From positions 1 to 22,101 of the IMG/VR virus record IMGVR_UViG_3300025138_000422: a stretch of 22,101 bases of DNA. One strand, given 5' to 3'. Shown piece by piece: positions 12,902-20,063 of this stretch; position 1 is the stretch's first letter, and every line of letters starts with the position of its first letter. Position numbers and translations under genes: made by a program. A model generated the notes under the pieces. That model searched no databases. It worked only from the letters and a program-made list of their open reading frames with translations, and had not been told where the DNA came from. The DNA is from a virus.

Positions 12902-14644
12902 TTATGCAAAATATTTTTTGTTACTCAGAATCTCCTCAGTAGGAATTATAAGTCTGTTGTCATAAGGACTTTGTATTCCATAATCATAGTAGCCCCCAGA
13001 AGTAGTAGGCTGATAGCCTACAAGTGCTGTGTCATCAGAGCTATCTTCACTTTTAGTCTGCGAGAAAGGATCAAAACCGCCGTCACTACCACCACTTAAA
13101 CTTTCTTGAAGCTCCTGAAAAGCTCGTTCAGATGGTGTAAGACCATACCCGCTTCTCGGTGCTGACCTTGTGTCAATTGGCTCTCCTGCTGGTAATTCTG
13201 TGTCCACAAGAGATCCTAATGTCTGAACTTGACTTCCAGACATAGGCACACCGCTCAACTCATCAGGCAAGCCAAGACTTGCTAAACCCAAGCTTCGAGC
13301 ATCTCTCGTTTGCTGTGTCTCAAGTGCTGCTCGGGGTGCAGCAGTGTTATAGCCTTGAAACGCTAGATCTAATGCTGCTTTCCGAGCTTCTTCGGGAGTT
13401 CCAACGTTAGTTGAGTAACGACCGCCGCCGGGAGTTGTATCGAACTCTGTCCCGGGAAAATCCAGCCCAAACGCTACGTTTGTCTGATTCAGGCCCTGTG
13501 TGGTATCCATCTGAGTAAGCTCTGGGGGACCCTGTAGTTGTGCTTGTATCTGCGCTTTTTGTTCTGGAGTCGCTTTAGCAACAGATTCAATCTGCTCTGG
13601 AGACATTCTATCAACTAAGTCACCAACCACCTCTTTGGCTGATTGATAAGCACCGCTAATAGAATCCGTAACACCTTTAGCAATCTGACCAAAGAGACTT
13701 TGTGGTTCACCCGGAAGAGCAGCATCAGGTGGGCGAATACCTGCCACACCATATGTGTCATTAGTTAAAACATTTGCAATAAGTCCGAATGGGTGCACCG
13801 CCATGGCTAACATATCCATAGGACTTCTCTTTACACCATATTCTTGAACAGGCCCCAGAGCGGTATTGTACCCTGCTTTTTGAACACCAGACCTCAGAAA
13901 GCCGGGTTTTGCTTCTGGAAAGGCAGGGTTGTAACCAAATTTTCCTTTAGTATTAGTAGGATTAGCAAACTTTGAGAATTGATTGTTTGCAATACTCTGT
14001 CTCGTATCTAAGCCCATTATACCAGAATAGTCTACCTTACTTGGATGAATGCCCAGTACTCTGCTGAAAAAGCCCTCATAACCGTAAGGATTTTTATCTG
14101 TAATACCTCTTGCAGTGTTAAATGAATTCTGCGCGGTCATTACTCCAGTGCCAGTGCCGGGTTGATCTACATTAAAGCCGTCATCTTCGTAGCCGCCATA
14201 ATTACTAGTCCCACCAGCGCGATCTCTAGAAGCCATGTCAGCCCTACCCGGTGTCATGCCAGCAAAATCAGTTGTTCCAAACTGTGCCTGAGACTGCCCG
14301 GGTGATATGCCAGTAGGACTATCATTGCCGTTACTTGGGTTATTGTTGTTAGAAGAAGTGCTGGATGAAGCGTTATTATTGTTATTAGAGGAATTATTAG
14401 AGGAGCCGCCAACGTCACCTTCAGATGCACCAGAACTACTCTGACCACCCTCATTGTCCCCAATGTATGCTGGTATACCCATCGGACCCGGCTCACCAGA
14501 TCCACCCAGAGCCATTAATATCTCACCCTCTTGAGGAGTGATGTACGACAGCATGTGATCCTGACCACGAATGTCTGTACGACGAGGAGCAACGGCAGAA
14601 CCGCCCTGACGCATATTCATCACTCTGTCGATAGGCTCAAACAT
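12902..14644 (-). CDS. 580-aa virion-type protein with Asn/Ser-rich linker
   Basis: The N-terminus has SYITPQEGEILMALGGSGEP and GPMGIPAYIGDN (33-64), a pattern I recall from large marine phage proteins encoded near head genes. Residues 68-108 are almost only Ser, Asn and Gly, an unstructured linker. The middle has FFSRVLGIHPSKVDYSGIMG (189-208) and a hydrophobic patch (MLAMAVHPFGLIANVLTN) that could touch a membrane. The C-terminal third is disordered and Pro, Gly and Gln-rich. Low complexity and position between the lysis and scaffold genes suggest an internal or ejected virion protein, but the function is unknown. The start overlaps the stop before it (TAATG at 14644). Confidence 0.55.
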   Translation of the reverse strand: MFEPIDRVMNMRQGGSAVAPRRTDIRGQDHMLSYITPQEGEILMALGGSGEPGPMGIPAYIGDNEGGQSSSGASEGDVGGSSNNSSNNNNNASSSTSSNNNNPSNGNDSPTGISPGQSQAQFGTTDFAGMTPGRADMASRDRAGGTSNYGGYEDDGFNVDQPGTGTGVMTAQNSFNTARGITDKNPYGYEGFFSRVLGIHPSKVDYSGIMGLDTRQSIANNQFSKFANPTNTKGKFGYNPAFPEAKPGFLRSGVQKAGYNTALGPVQEYGVKRSPMDMLAMAVHPFGLIANVLTNDTYGVAGIRPPDAALPGEPQSLFGQIAKGVTDSISGAYQSAKEVVGDLVDRMSPEQIESVAKATPEQKAQIQAQLQGPPELTQMDTTQGLNQTNVAFGLDFPGTEFDTTPGGGRYSTNVGTPEEARKAALDLAFQGYNTAAPRAALETQQTRDARSLGLASLGLPDELSGVPMSGSQVQTLGSLVDTELPAGEPIDTRSAPRSGYGLTPSERAFQELQESLSGGSDGGFDPFSQTKSEDSSDDTALVGYQPTTSGGYYDYGIQSPYDNRLIIPTEEILSNKKYFA

Positions 14645-14898
14645 TAGCGGATTTGTACTTTCCTTTGATCACCTTCGTAAGCTTTGCCCATGCCAAGAAC
14701 AAACTTGTTGTCCTTTTCTTGCACAAGCATCTTTCCGTCTTTCGCTTTTACTGGTTTTGTTTTTGCATCAGCCATAGTTGCCTCCAATACATTTGAGCCG
14801 CCGTCTTTAAGTCGCCGTCCTTTATTTATAAGCTTTTTTGCCTGATTAGTCGAGACACCAATGTCTTTTGCAAATTGTGCTGCTCTGGGTCGTGCCAT
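14644..14898 (-). CDS. 84-aa protein with HTH-like N-terminus
   Basis: It starts MARPRAAQFAKDIGVSTNQA, then KKLINKGRRLKDGGSNVLEA. The 'FAKDIGVSTNQAKKLINKG' portion looks like a short helix-turn-helix. KDGKMLVQEKDNKFVLGMGK and a basic end follow. The LKDGGSN segment has the Lys-GG flavour of other small proteins here. A DNA-binding regulator is possible, but the same family is common in marine phage structural blocks, so it may equally be a packaged small protein. It abuts the membrane-protein gene before it by one base. Confidence 0.6.
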   Translation of the reverse strand: MARPRAAQFAKDIGVSTNQAKKLINKGRRLKDGGSNVLEATMADAKTKPVKAKDGKMLVQEKDNKFVLGMGKAYEGDQRKVQIR

Positions 14899-14899
14899 C

Positions 14900-15217
14900 T
14901 TACTTCCTGTTCATCCACGCTGTTGCACCCATATAGGCTCCAACAATGCCTGCGCCACTAATATAAAACAAATTACTAATGTCACTCAAGGCATTGATTC
15001 TTTCTATACTAACCCAAGGCACAAACATCATAAAGGTAAATATGCCCATAGATATCAAAGTTGCTGTAGCCATACGTCGTTGAGCAAGCTGCTTGCGTAA
15101 CTCATACTCGGTTTTCTTAATCTCTTTGGCGTGTTCAAGCTCGTCGTCGGTAACTACCCCGTCGCCATCCATGTCGTACTGGTCGTAGTCGCTGTCTTTT
15201 TGCAGGCGCTTTGACAT
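14900..15217 (-). CDS. EF-hand membrane protein, possible lysis accessory
   Basis: From ATG 15217 it has 105 residues. Residues 15-26 (DMDGDGVVTDDE) are a canonical EF-hand calcium loop with Asp at positions 1, 3 and 5, Gly at 6 and Glu at 12. A basic helix follows (KTEYELRKQLAQRR), then two membrane segments (about 50-70 and 83-102). ATG 15217 forms a TGATG junction with the holin stop. A GTG at 15220 is in frame but less convincing. The EF-hand is soluble and the rest is membrane embedded, so it may sense or bind calcium at the inner membrane. That role is inference. Confidence 0.65.
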   Translation of the reverse strand: MSKRLQKDSDYDQYDMDGDGVVTDDELEHAKEIKKTEYELRKQLAQRRMATATLISMGIFTFMMFVPWVSIERINALSDISNLFYISGAGIVGAYMGATAWMNRK

Positions 15218-15603
15218 CACTTCTTACCAAAAAACTTAGCGGCACCGCGCATACCAAAGCTGGCAGCAACAATCGTACCAAGAGTGTATTGATAGTAATC
15301 CGGCATGGCCTCAAGAGCAGTAAACCCATCAGATACAATTTGTCTCCCCCACTCTCCGCAGAATGCTAGTATTAATGGAACCGAAAAAAGTACAGTTAAC
15401 CACTCATCTTTCCACGAATGAGCAGAAGCATCAGCCATTTTTAGATCCCAGTCAATCTCGCCTGTGGCCTTCTTCTCCATAATAACAGCTTCAGCCTTGG
15501 CTTTAGCAACTCTTGCACCTGCCTCCGCTTTCTTGGTTTCAACCTTACCCTCAAGCCAAGTTGAAGCAAGGTTTCCTAGCGGTCCTATGAGAGCCTGTAA
15601 CAT
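15217..15603 (-). CDS. GTA-type 3TM holin
   Basis: This 128-residue protein starts MLQALIGPLGNLASTWLEGK, continues with the charged KAEAGARVAKAKAEAVIMEK helix and MADASAHSWKDEWLTVLFSV. Two hydrophobic segments sit at about 68-84 and 104-120, plus an amphipathic N-terminus, and it ends FGMRGAAKFFGKK. The 'W-x-L-x-MADAS-x-x-SWKDE' and 'YQY-x-LG-x(7)-FG-x-RG' motifs are those of the 'holin of 3TMs, for gene-transfer release' family. It would form inner-membrane holes to release the endolysin. No endolysin is encoded in the window. It is coupled to the genes on both sides by TAATG and TGATG. Confidence 0.8.
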   Translation of the reverse strand: MLQALIGPLGNLASTWLEGKVETKKAEAGARVAKAKAEAVIMEKKATGEIDWDLKMADASAHSWKDEWLTVLFSVPLILAFCGEWGRQIVSDGFTALEAMPDYYQYTLGTIVAASFGMRGAAKFFGKK

Positions 15604-15884
15604 TACTTCATCTCCATCAATGTTTCTATTTTTGTAATGCGTAGTTCAAGCTCTCGCACTCTCTTTATGTTTTCCTGCACTGACTTGGGAGGCTCATATT
15701 CATCTATCCAGCCATCATTTTCTTGGATCTCTTCCCAGTGCATCTCTTGCTCATGCTCCAGAAAAGCAAGCCGTTCTATAATACCGAAGTACCCCCAGAC
15801 TGACAGACCTGTAAAAACTATCAGTCCTATCAGGTTTTTTAAGGGGATGGTAAATTCGCTACCTTCATTTAACTTTGAAGCCAT
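15603..15884 (-). CDS. Single-pass membrane protein, holin neighbour
   Basis: This 93-residue protein has one membrane segment (17-36, NLIGLIVFTGLSVWGYFGII). A soluble, charged, helical part follows (ERLAFLEHEQEMHWEEIQEN, then KRVRELELRITKIETLMEMK). The 'FTIPLKNLIG' lead-in and the placement directly before a 3TM holin are recalled from marine phages. The topology, one anchor plus a periplasmic or cytosolic coiled coil, resembles i-spanins or holin regulators. It lacks an obvious partner lipoprotein, so neither is certain. TAATG junctions link it on both sides. Confidence 0.6.
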   Translation of the reverse strand: MASKLNEGSEFTIPLKNLIGLIVFTGLSVWGYFGIIERLAFLEHEQEMHWEEIQENDGWIDEYEPPKSVQENIKRVRELELRITKIETLMEMK

Positions 15885-16096
15885 TACTCAACTCCCAGAA
15901 CTTTTGACAGGCCAAACACTTCAAGCATGATAAAGGTAAAGAACAGCAGCAAGATTGAACCAGCTATTAGCTTACCGCTGAAATTGGTTGATCCAATCTT
16001 AATGGCAACAAACTCATTACCGAGTATACGAAGCACTAGCTCAAAGCTGTTTTGCCCAACATTAACCTCAACAGGTTTTTTCTTTTCTTCACTCAC
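15884..16096 (-). CDS. 70-aa membrane protein (GTG start)
   Basis: From GTG 16096 this is a 70-residue protein with an N-terminal soluble part (SEEKKKPVEVNVGQNSFELV) and one membrane segment (about 41-62, GKLIAGSILLLFFTFIMLEV). The GTG makes a GTGAGTGA overlap with the stop of the gene before it, in the style of this genome, and GGGGA lies nine bases upstream. An in-frame ATG at 16162 would overlap the upstream gene by 74 bases and code a poorly structured N-terminus, so I prefer the GTG. It may belong to the lysis cassette with its two downstream neighbours. Confidence 0.5.
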   Translation of the reverse strand: MSEEKKKPVEVNVGQNSFELVLRILGNEFVAIKIGSTNFSGKLIAGSILLLFFTFIMLEVFGLSKVLGVE

Positions 16097-16310
16097 AAAT
16101 AGATTTCCCCGCACAATCTTTTGGAAAACAATGCATAGCCATTTTGTAATGCTTATTGTCATAAGCCGCCGACCATCTTTTATCCTCTAACATCCAGTGA
16201 CATTGTACTCGGCTCATGGGCTGCTGCAAGCTCATCTGTCCAATGTAATGATCCGTGCTTCCGTCACTGCCCCACATAGAAATCACCAGAATATATTCTC
16301 TCAAGCTCAT
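16089..16310 (-). CDS. 73-aa Cys-rich small protein
   Basis: The protein reads MSLREYILVISMWGSDGSTD, then HYIGQMSLQQPMSRVQCHWM, LEDKRWSAAYDNKHYKMAMH and CFPKDCAGKSICE. The four Cys (37, 61, 66, 72) and the N-terminal hydrophobic strand suggest a secreted or disulfide-linked fold. The 'CF-x-x-DCAGK' ending is recalled from other marine phages next to SNase-like genes. It begins directly after the nuclease stop codon. The function is unknown; a periplasmic role is possible if the N-terminus acts as a weak signal. Confidence 0.6.
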   Translation of the reverse strand: MSLREYILVISMWGSDGSTDHYIGQMSLQQPMSRVQCHWMLEDKRWSAAYDNKHYKMAMHCFPKDCAGKSICE

Positions 16311-16697
16311 TCAAATGATACCTCTAATCGTTCTGAGGTCATCCAAGTTCTTCTCTTTCTTGCCGCCATCGTATTCCCAAGCATAACCACGACTGACCAT
16401 TTCTTCGTTAATGTTCATAACACCACACCAGATAGTCCCAAGCATTCGCCCGTACTTGCCGTCTTTTTCCGTAGCTACCCACAGTTTTTCACACTCTGAC
16501 AAACGGCGCTCCAAGAAATCCTTGGCCTCAAGACCAAGTTTTTTCTCTTCCAAGTCTTTGGTTCTGGACTCTGGTGTATCAATACCAGTCAGTCTAACAC
16601 GCTCTTTTTTGGTAAGATCAAAGCCAAGATCTATGAGTATATCAACGGTGTCACCATCAACCACCTTAACTACTTCCTTAATTTTGTACTCATACAT
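16311..16697 (-). CDS. Thermonuclease (staphylococcal nuclease-like)
   Basis: This 128-residue protein keeps the SNase core at the same numbering as the Staphylococcus enzyme near its active site. DGDT is at 14-17, R35 and DTPE at 40-43, and R84 is in DGKYGRMLG. Asp16, Asp40 and Thr41 would bind calcium; Arg35, Glu43 and Arg84 would be catalytic. The OB barrel is shorter than in mature staphylococcal nuclease and no signal peptide is visible, so it probably acts in the cytoplasm. The expected reaction is cleavage of DNA or RNA to 3'-phosphate products. In phages it may degrade host nucleic acid for nucleotide recycling. Confidence 0.85.
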   Translation of the reverse strand: MYEYKIKEVVKVVDGDTVDILIDLGFDLTKKERVRLTGIDTPESRTKDLEEKKLGLEAKDFLERRLSECEKLWVATEKDGKYGRMLGTIWCGVMNINEEMVSRGYAWEYDGGKKEKNLDDLRTIRGII

Positions 16698-16714
16698 ATC
16701 AAACCGTACCCCTA

Positions 16715-16918
16715 TTACCTAGACAGTTGACCCTTAGGCATGGCTCTGCAATTGTAGCTGACTGGTTTGTAGCCTTTGTAGTACTTGTGTACATCACTTG
16801 CCATGCCCAGCGCCCTGACCTTACATGTCCGCTCTATGTCAAACCACTGTTGCCCCTCAAAAGTTACGCAGATCTCCATGTTGGATATCATGCAAGCAAC
16901 AACAATCGCCTGATACAT
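16715..16918 (-). CDS. 67-aa Cys-containing small protein with hydrophobic N-terminus
   Basis: The protein starts MYQAIVVACMISNMEICVTF, then EGQQWFDIERTCKVRALGMA and SDVHKYYKGYKPVSYNCRAM, ending PKGQLSR. Cysteines at 9, 17, 32 and 57 could form two disulfides. The N-terminus is hydrophobic enough to be a weak signal or anchor. Small 'AVVVACM...MC' proteins of this kind are recalled from marine phages near portal and nuclease genes. TAAATG joins it to the portal stop. No function can be named. Confidence 0.55.
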   Translation of the reverse strand: MYQAIVVACMISNMEICVTFEGQQWFDIERTCKVRALGMASDVHKYYKGYKPVSYNCRAMPKGQLSR

Positions 16919-19324
16919 TTACCTCTCACGTTTTAAATCAGCCTGTGTGTTAATACGATAAACATTCACTTCGTTTCTGTCGTTTGCAATCTGTTCCTGC
17001 AACACCCGTCGCTGCACCGCCGTGTCATAAGCCTGCTGCAACTTGGCCTGATCAATCTGGAAGTCCATCGCATCGTTCTGCATCTTACGCTGAATCTCTT
17101 GCGTGTCATTCTGCAATTCCTGCTGACGTATCTGAACCAAAGGATCAGGTGGTGTCTGCGGCTTGAGCATAGGAGCAAGCTGTTCTAACGTATCAGCAAT
17201 TTGTTGTGCAACCGCTGCTTCGATAGCGTTTGGATCAAGTTGAGGTATAACTTCACCTTCCTCCCTTGCCTTTATTACGACCTGTTCAAACATGTCCATA
17301 ATAACGTCACGAGCAAAGATAGCCAGATGGTCTTGTATATGCGCCTGTAAAACACCAAAAGCCTGCGGATTAGCTTGAATGGCAGGGGATTGAATCATGG
17401 CAACATGCACACGAATGTGAGCCATGCTGTCCTGCTGCGGGAATGCCTGCAACTGTTGACCCTTCAAAGCCATTGAGTTTTCCGTTGCCGGATCCATAGG
17501 TTGTGGTGGTTGCGGTGGTGGCAAGATCGAGTCGATGTTCTTGACATCCAGCGCATCATACATCCGGCGATAGGCTTCATACAGATTGTGCATCTGCGGC
17601 GCGGCCTGTGCTAACTGCAACTGTGTCTGTGCAAGAGACAGGCGCTGCGCCATAGAAAAAATCGACGGGTCAGATACAGGGAGGATATCTACGCGCCCGT
17701 CGAAGTCCTGTGCCATGATAGCGGGGTTTACATTTGCCCCGATAGCATATGGATACGGCATAGGGTTGTTCTGGAATATCTCAGCTAGCATACGGAACTC
17801 ATTCTTCTGAGCGTAATGCAGCCGCTTGTGAATACTTGATATTACTTTTGATCCCTGCTCGATGAGAGCCACTGTAGTTCCCACGGGAGCATTGGAGTTG
17901 ACATCTGCGACCTTGGTGTCCGTAACCTGTGCAAATCGTCTACCCGAATCAACGACCACCCCAAGTAATTGAGCCAGCGTTCCAGAAGGTTCCTTGTAAG
18001 GGAGTGGTATAATAGCATTGCGAATATCGCCGCCGGGAGCATCAAGATCACGAAACTCACCCGGGTTAACAGGCTCATCGTCATTCCTGATACGAACACC
18101 ACGAGCCTTGAAACCACCCGGTAAATTGGAGAGTGTACCAGCGTCGATAAGTTGCCTGAGAATAGATGTAGCAGCACGGGACAGTCCTCCTATCATATGC
18201 AACAAACCAAAACCATAGAACCCGAAACCGGGCAGAAACTTGTAATGTACAAAGTACTGACGCTTCCGGCGCATCGGATCCTGCTCACGATAGTTTCGTA
18301 CTACCGAAAGAATCTCTCCCGAAGCTTCGTCCATCGTAACAATGTAAGGAAGCTTAATGCCTGTTGGCTCACCTTCCGCATCCATATCCTCGAATCCCTC
18401 AAGATCCAAGTCCACATGGATTTCAAAAAGCGTAAACATTTCATCAGAATAGCCTGAACGTAATCCCTGAATCTCGTCAGCCTTGCCGCGAATTGTTGAA
18501 TCAGAATCGTCATCCTCGCTTGGAGATAAATCAACATCTCTATATACCTCTCCTACCTGCATCTTGCGGATTTCGTTCTCACTCATCCGAACAATATGTG
18601 TGTACCGCTCTGCTGTCCTCAAATCAGACGCATGATACGGAACAACCAGATCCTCGGCAGGAACAAACTTCGATACCGCCCGTTGCCTCGTTGGATCAAA
18701 ATAGACCTTCTTAAACGTAGAACCAGTAATCGGCAGATAAAACAACATCTGATCCGTGTCCTGATCAAACTCCTCCATCACTTCCGTAATCTGATAGTTC
18801 ATAAAGTCCTTAACACGTTGAGCCTGCTCCTCAACCTGACGAGATTGCTCACCCAAGATCTGCGTCTTTACAGGACCACCCGGTGGTAACATCTCTTTAT
18901 ATGCCTGCGCCTGAAACTGCGTAATCGCCTCAGATAACAAAGGATGCGTCACACCACTGGCACCCGCGAACGGCTCAGACCGCTCCTCATAATTAATGCC
19001 CAGTAACGTCAAACCCTTGGATATGGACTCTTCCCATTCAGAACGACCTTCCTTGTCCTCATCAACTAATCCCCCAAGATCAGACGACAAAGAACCAAGT
19101 ATAGATTGATCTAGAACCTCGGCCAGATTTGCATTGTGATCATAGACCTCCGCCTCGACCTCAACCATTTCTTCTTCACCAACAATCTCAATACCGGGCG
19201 GAAGATCTTCCATACCGGGCAACGGTACTTGAACCTCGGTCATGGCCTGTTCAGGCATCGCCGGACCACCCGGTCCCATAGCCTGCTCCATCATTCCTGC
19301 AATCTGTCTTGGTTCAATAGCCAT
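16919..19324 (-). CDS. Portal protein
   Basis: This 801-residue protein has an acidic N-terminal region rich in Glu and Pro, then GLTLLGINYEERSEPFAGAS and THPLLSEAITQFQAQAYKEM followed by LPPGGPVKTQILG. These match large portal proteins of marine podovirus-like phages. The middle has YFVHYKFLPGFGFYGFGLLH and SRAATSILRQLIDAGTLSNL, in the part that forms the portal ring. The C-terminus is helical, Gln-rich and contains PPPQPPQPMDP, long for the family and probably the crown inside the head. It would form the dodecameric DNA entry vertex. The start overlaps the stop before it (TAATG), with AAGGGA upstream. Confidence 0.85.
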   Translation of the reverse strand: MAIEPRQIAGMMEQAMGPGGPAMPEQAMTEVQVPLPGMEDLPPGIEIVGEEEMVEVEAEVYDHNANLAEVLDQSILGSLSSDLGGLVDEDKEGRSEWEESISKGLTLLGINYEERSEPFAGASGVTHPLLSEAITQFQAQAYKEMLPPGGPVKTQILGEQSRQVEEQAQRVKDFMNYQITEVMEEFDQDTDQMLFYLPITGSTFKKVYFDPTRQRAVSKFVPAEDLVVPYHASDLRTAERYTHIVRMSENEIRKMQVGEVYRDVDLSPSEDDDSDSTIRGKADEIQGLRSGYSDEMFTLFEIHVDLDLEGFEDMDAEGEPTGIKLPYIVTMDEASGEILSVVRNYREQDPMRRKRQYFVHYKFLPGFGFYGFGLLHMIGGLSRAATSILRQLIDAGTLSNLPGGFKARGVRIRNDDEPVNPGEFRDLDAPGGDIRNAIIPLPYKEPSGTLAQLLGVVVDSGRRFAQVTDTKVADVNSNAPVGTTVALIEQGSKVISSIHKRLHYAQKNEFRMLAEIFQNNPMPYPYAIGANVNPAIMAQDFDGRVDILPVSDPSIFSMAQRLSLAQTQLQLAQAAPQMHNLYEAYRRMYDALDVKNIDSILPPPQPPQPMDPATENSMALKGQQLQAFPQQDSMAHIRVHVAMIQSPAIQANPQAFGVLQAHIQDHLAIFARDVIMDMFEQVVIKAREEGEVIPQLDPNAIEAAVAQQIADTLEQLAPMLKPQTPPDPLVQIRQQELQNDTQEIQRKMQNDAMDFQIDQAKLQQAYDTAVQRRVLQEQIANDRNEVNVYRINTQADLKRER

Positions 19325-19617
19325 TAGAAGGTTCCCTTAAATGTTCCGCCGCGCTTTTTCATAATAGCGCCACCACGTTTCTTGCCACTCACGGCCTTTT
19401 CATACGCAGCGTCGCCTTTTTTCATAAGCTTTCTGGCCTTGTTGCCCATAACGCCAAGCGCACCAGCACCAAGCGCACCTGTCCCATACATCAAAGCTTC
19501 ACCAATCTCTCCAGCCATAGGGGCAAGCTGTATAACTGCATCAAGAGATGCTGTCTTTACAGTCTTCTTTTTCGGCCCTCGCTTCGTGGTATTGGTTTCT
19601 GGATCTACAAGAGACAT
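19324..19617 (-). CDS. 97-aa protein with KRGG/FKGTF C-terminus
   Basis: The protein has a basic N-terminus (TKRGPKKKTVK), a hydrophobic Gly/Ala-rich middle (about 38-58, MYGTGALGAGALGVMG) that may insert in a membrane or pack tightly, and a basic end KKRGGAIMKKRGGTFKGTF. Its last residues are nearly the same as those of the next two upstream genes. The bases coding FKGTF also hold AAGGGA, the ribosome binding site of the portal gene (TAATG at 19324). The function is unknown. The membrane-like middle plus basic tail would suit an ejected or membrane-contacting virion protein, which is inference. Confidence 0.6.
   Translation of the reverse strand: MSLVDPETNTTKRGPKKKTVKTASLDAVIQLAPMAGEIGEALMYGTGALGAGALGVMGNKARKLMKKGDAAYEKAVSGKKRGGAIMKKRGGTFKGTF
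19333..19365 (-). repeat. 33-base direct repeat, copy 1
   Basis: This segment matches 19626-19658 at 32 of 33 bases (the one difference is at 19348, G versus A). It codes the C-terminal KKRGGTFKG of the gene at 19324-19617 and contains the AAGGGA site for the portal gene. Confidence 0.85.
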
Positions 19618-19868
19618 TAGAATACTCCCTTAAATGTTCCACCGCGCTTTTTCATAATGGCTCTACCATTGAATGTGCCGCCGGACTTTGCATTCTTAAT
19701 TAAGCTTTTAATGTCTTTTTTGTCTTCCTCACTGATTGGTTTATCAGGCTCCATTTTTTTAGGCTTAAAAGTTTCTCCAGACTTTTCAGTATCCCGAATT
19801 GCTTCTAAAGCTTCTGGTGACATTTCTGTGGTCTTTGCTTTAACACTCTTGTTTTTTTTACCGGACAT
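19617..19868 (-). CDS. 83-aa basic protein with KRGGTFKGVF C-terminus
   Basis: The protein is Lys-rich and helical (SPEALEAIRDTEKSGETFKP, then EDKKDIKSLIKNAKSGGTFN), with GRAIMKKRGGTFKGVF at the end. The segment SGGTFNG looks like a second, degenerate copy of the terminal RGGTFKG. TAATG overlaps join it to the genes on both sides, and the AAGGGAG for the next gene lies inside the codons for KGV. No family was recognised. It is probably a virion or assembly peptide made with the portal. Confidence 0.6.
   Translation of the reverse strand: MSGKKNKSVKAKTTEMSPEALEAIRDTEKSGETFKPKKMEPDKPISEEDKKDIKSLIKNAKSGGTFNGRAIMKKRGGTFKGVF
19626..19658 (-). repeat. 33-base direct repeat, copy 2
   Basis: Partner of 19333-19365, at the same place relative to the next start codon. 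The two copies are 293 bases apart, so a duplication of the gene end, or recombination between the ends, is likely. Confidence 0.85.
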
Positions 19869-20062
19869 TAAAACACTCCCTTAAATCGTTGTGGACGGGC
19901 AATAGGACTAAAGCCCTTGATCATGCCGCCATCAGCTTTTGCCAACTTAGCCATTCTCTCCCGCTTGATTTTTTCAAGCACAAGAAATCTATCGTACTCG
20001 TTGTCAGGGAGCTTTGTTACATCCCTGTCAGCCTGTCTCATAATTTCTTTGTCACTACGCAT
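19868..20062 (-). CDS. 64-aa basic protein with RFKGVF C-terminus
   Basis: From ATG 20062 the protein is MRSDKEIMRQADRDVTKLPD then NEYDRFLVLEKIKRERMAKL, AKADGGMIKGFSPIARPQRF and KGVF. It is mostly helical and basic. An in-frame start at 20158 would run 95 bases into the gene before it; ATG 20062 is one base after that gene's stop and fits the local style. The stop is in TAATG with the next gene, whose ribosome binding site AAGGGAG codes KGV. No function is known. Confidence 0.6.
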   Translation of the reverse strand: MRSDKEIMRQADRDVTKLPDNEYDRFLVLEKIKRERMAKLAKADGGMIKGFSPIARPQRFKGVF

Positions 20063-20063
20063 T

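Noticed and set aside
15884-16162. Start at ATG 16162 for the 70-aa membrane protein
   Set aside because: It would lie 74 bases inside the Cys-rich gene; GTG 16096 fits the local stop/start overlap style. The choice is not certain.
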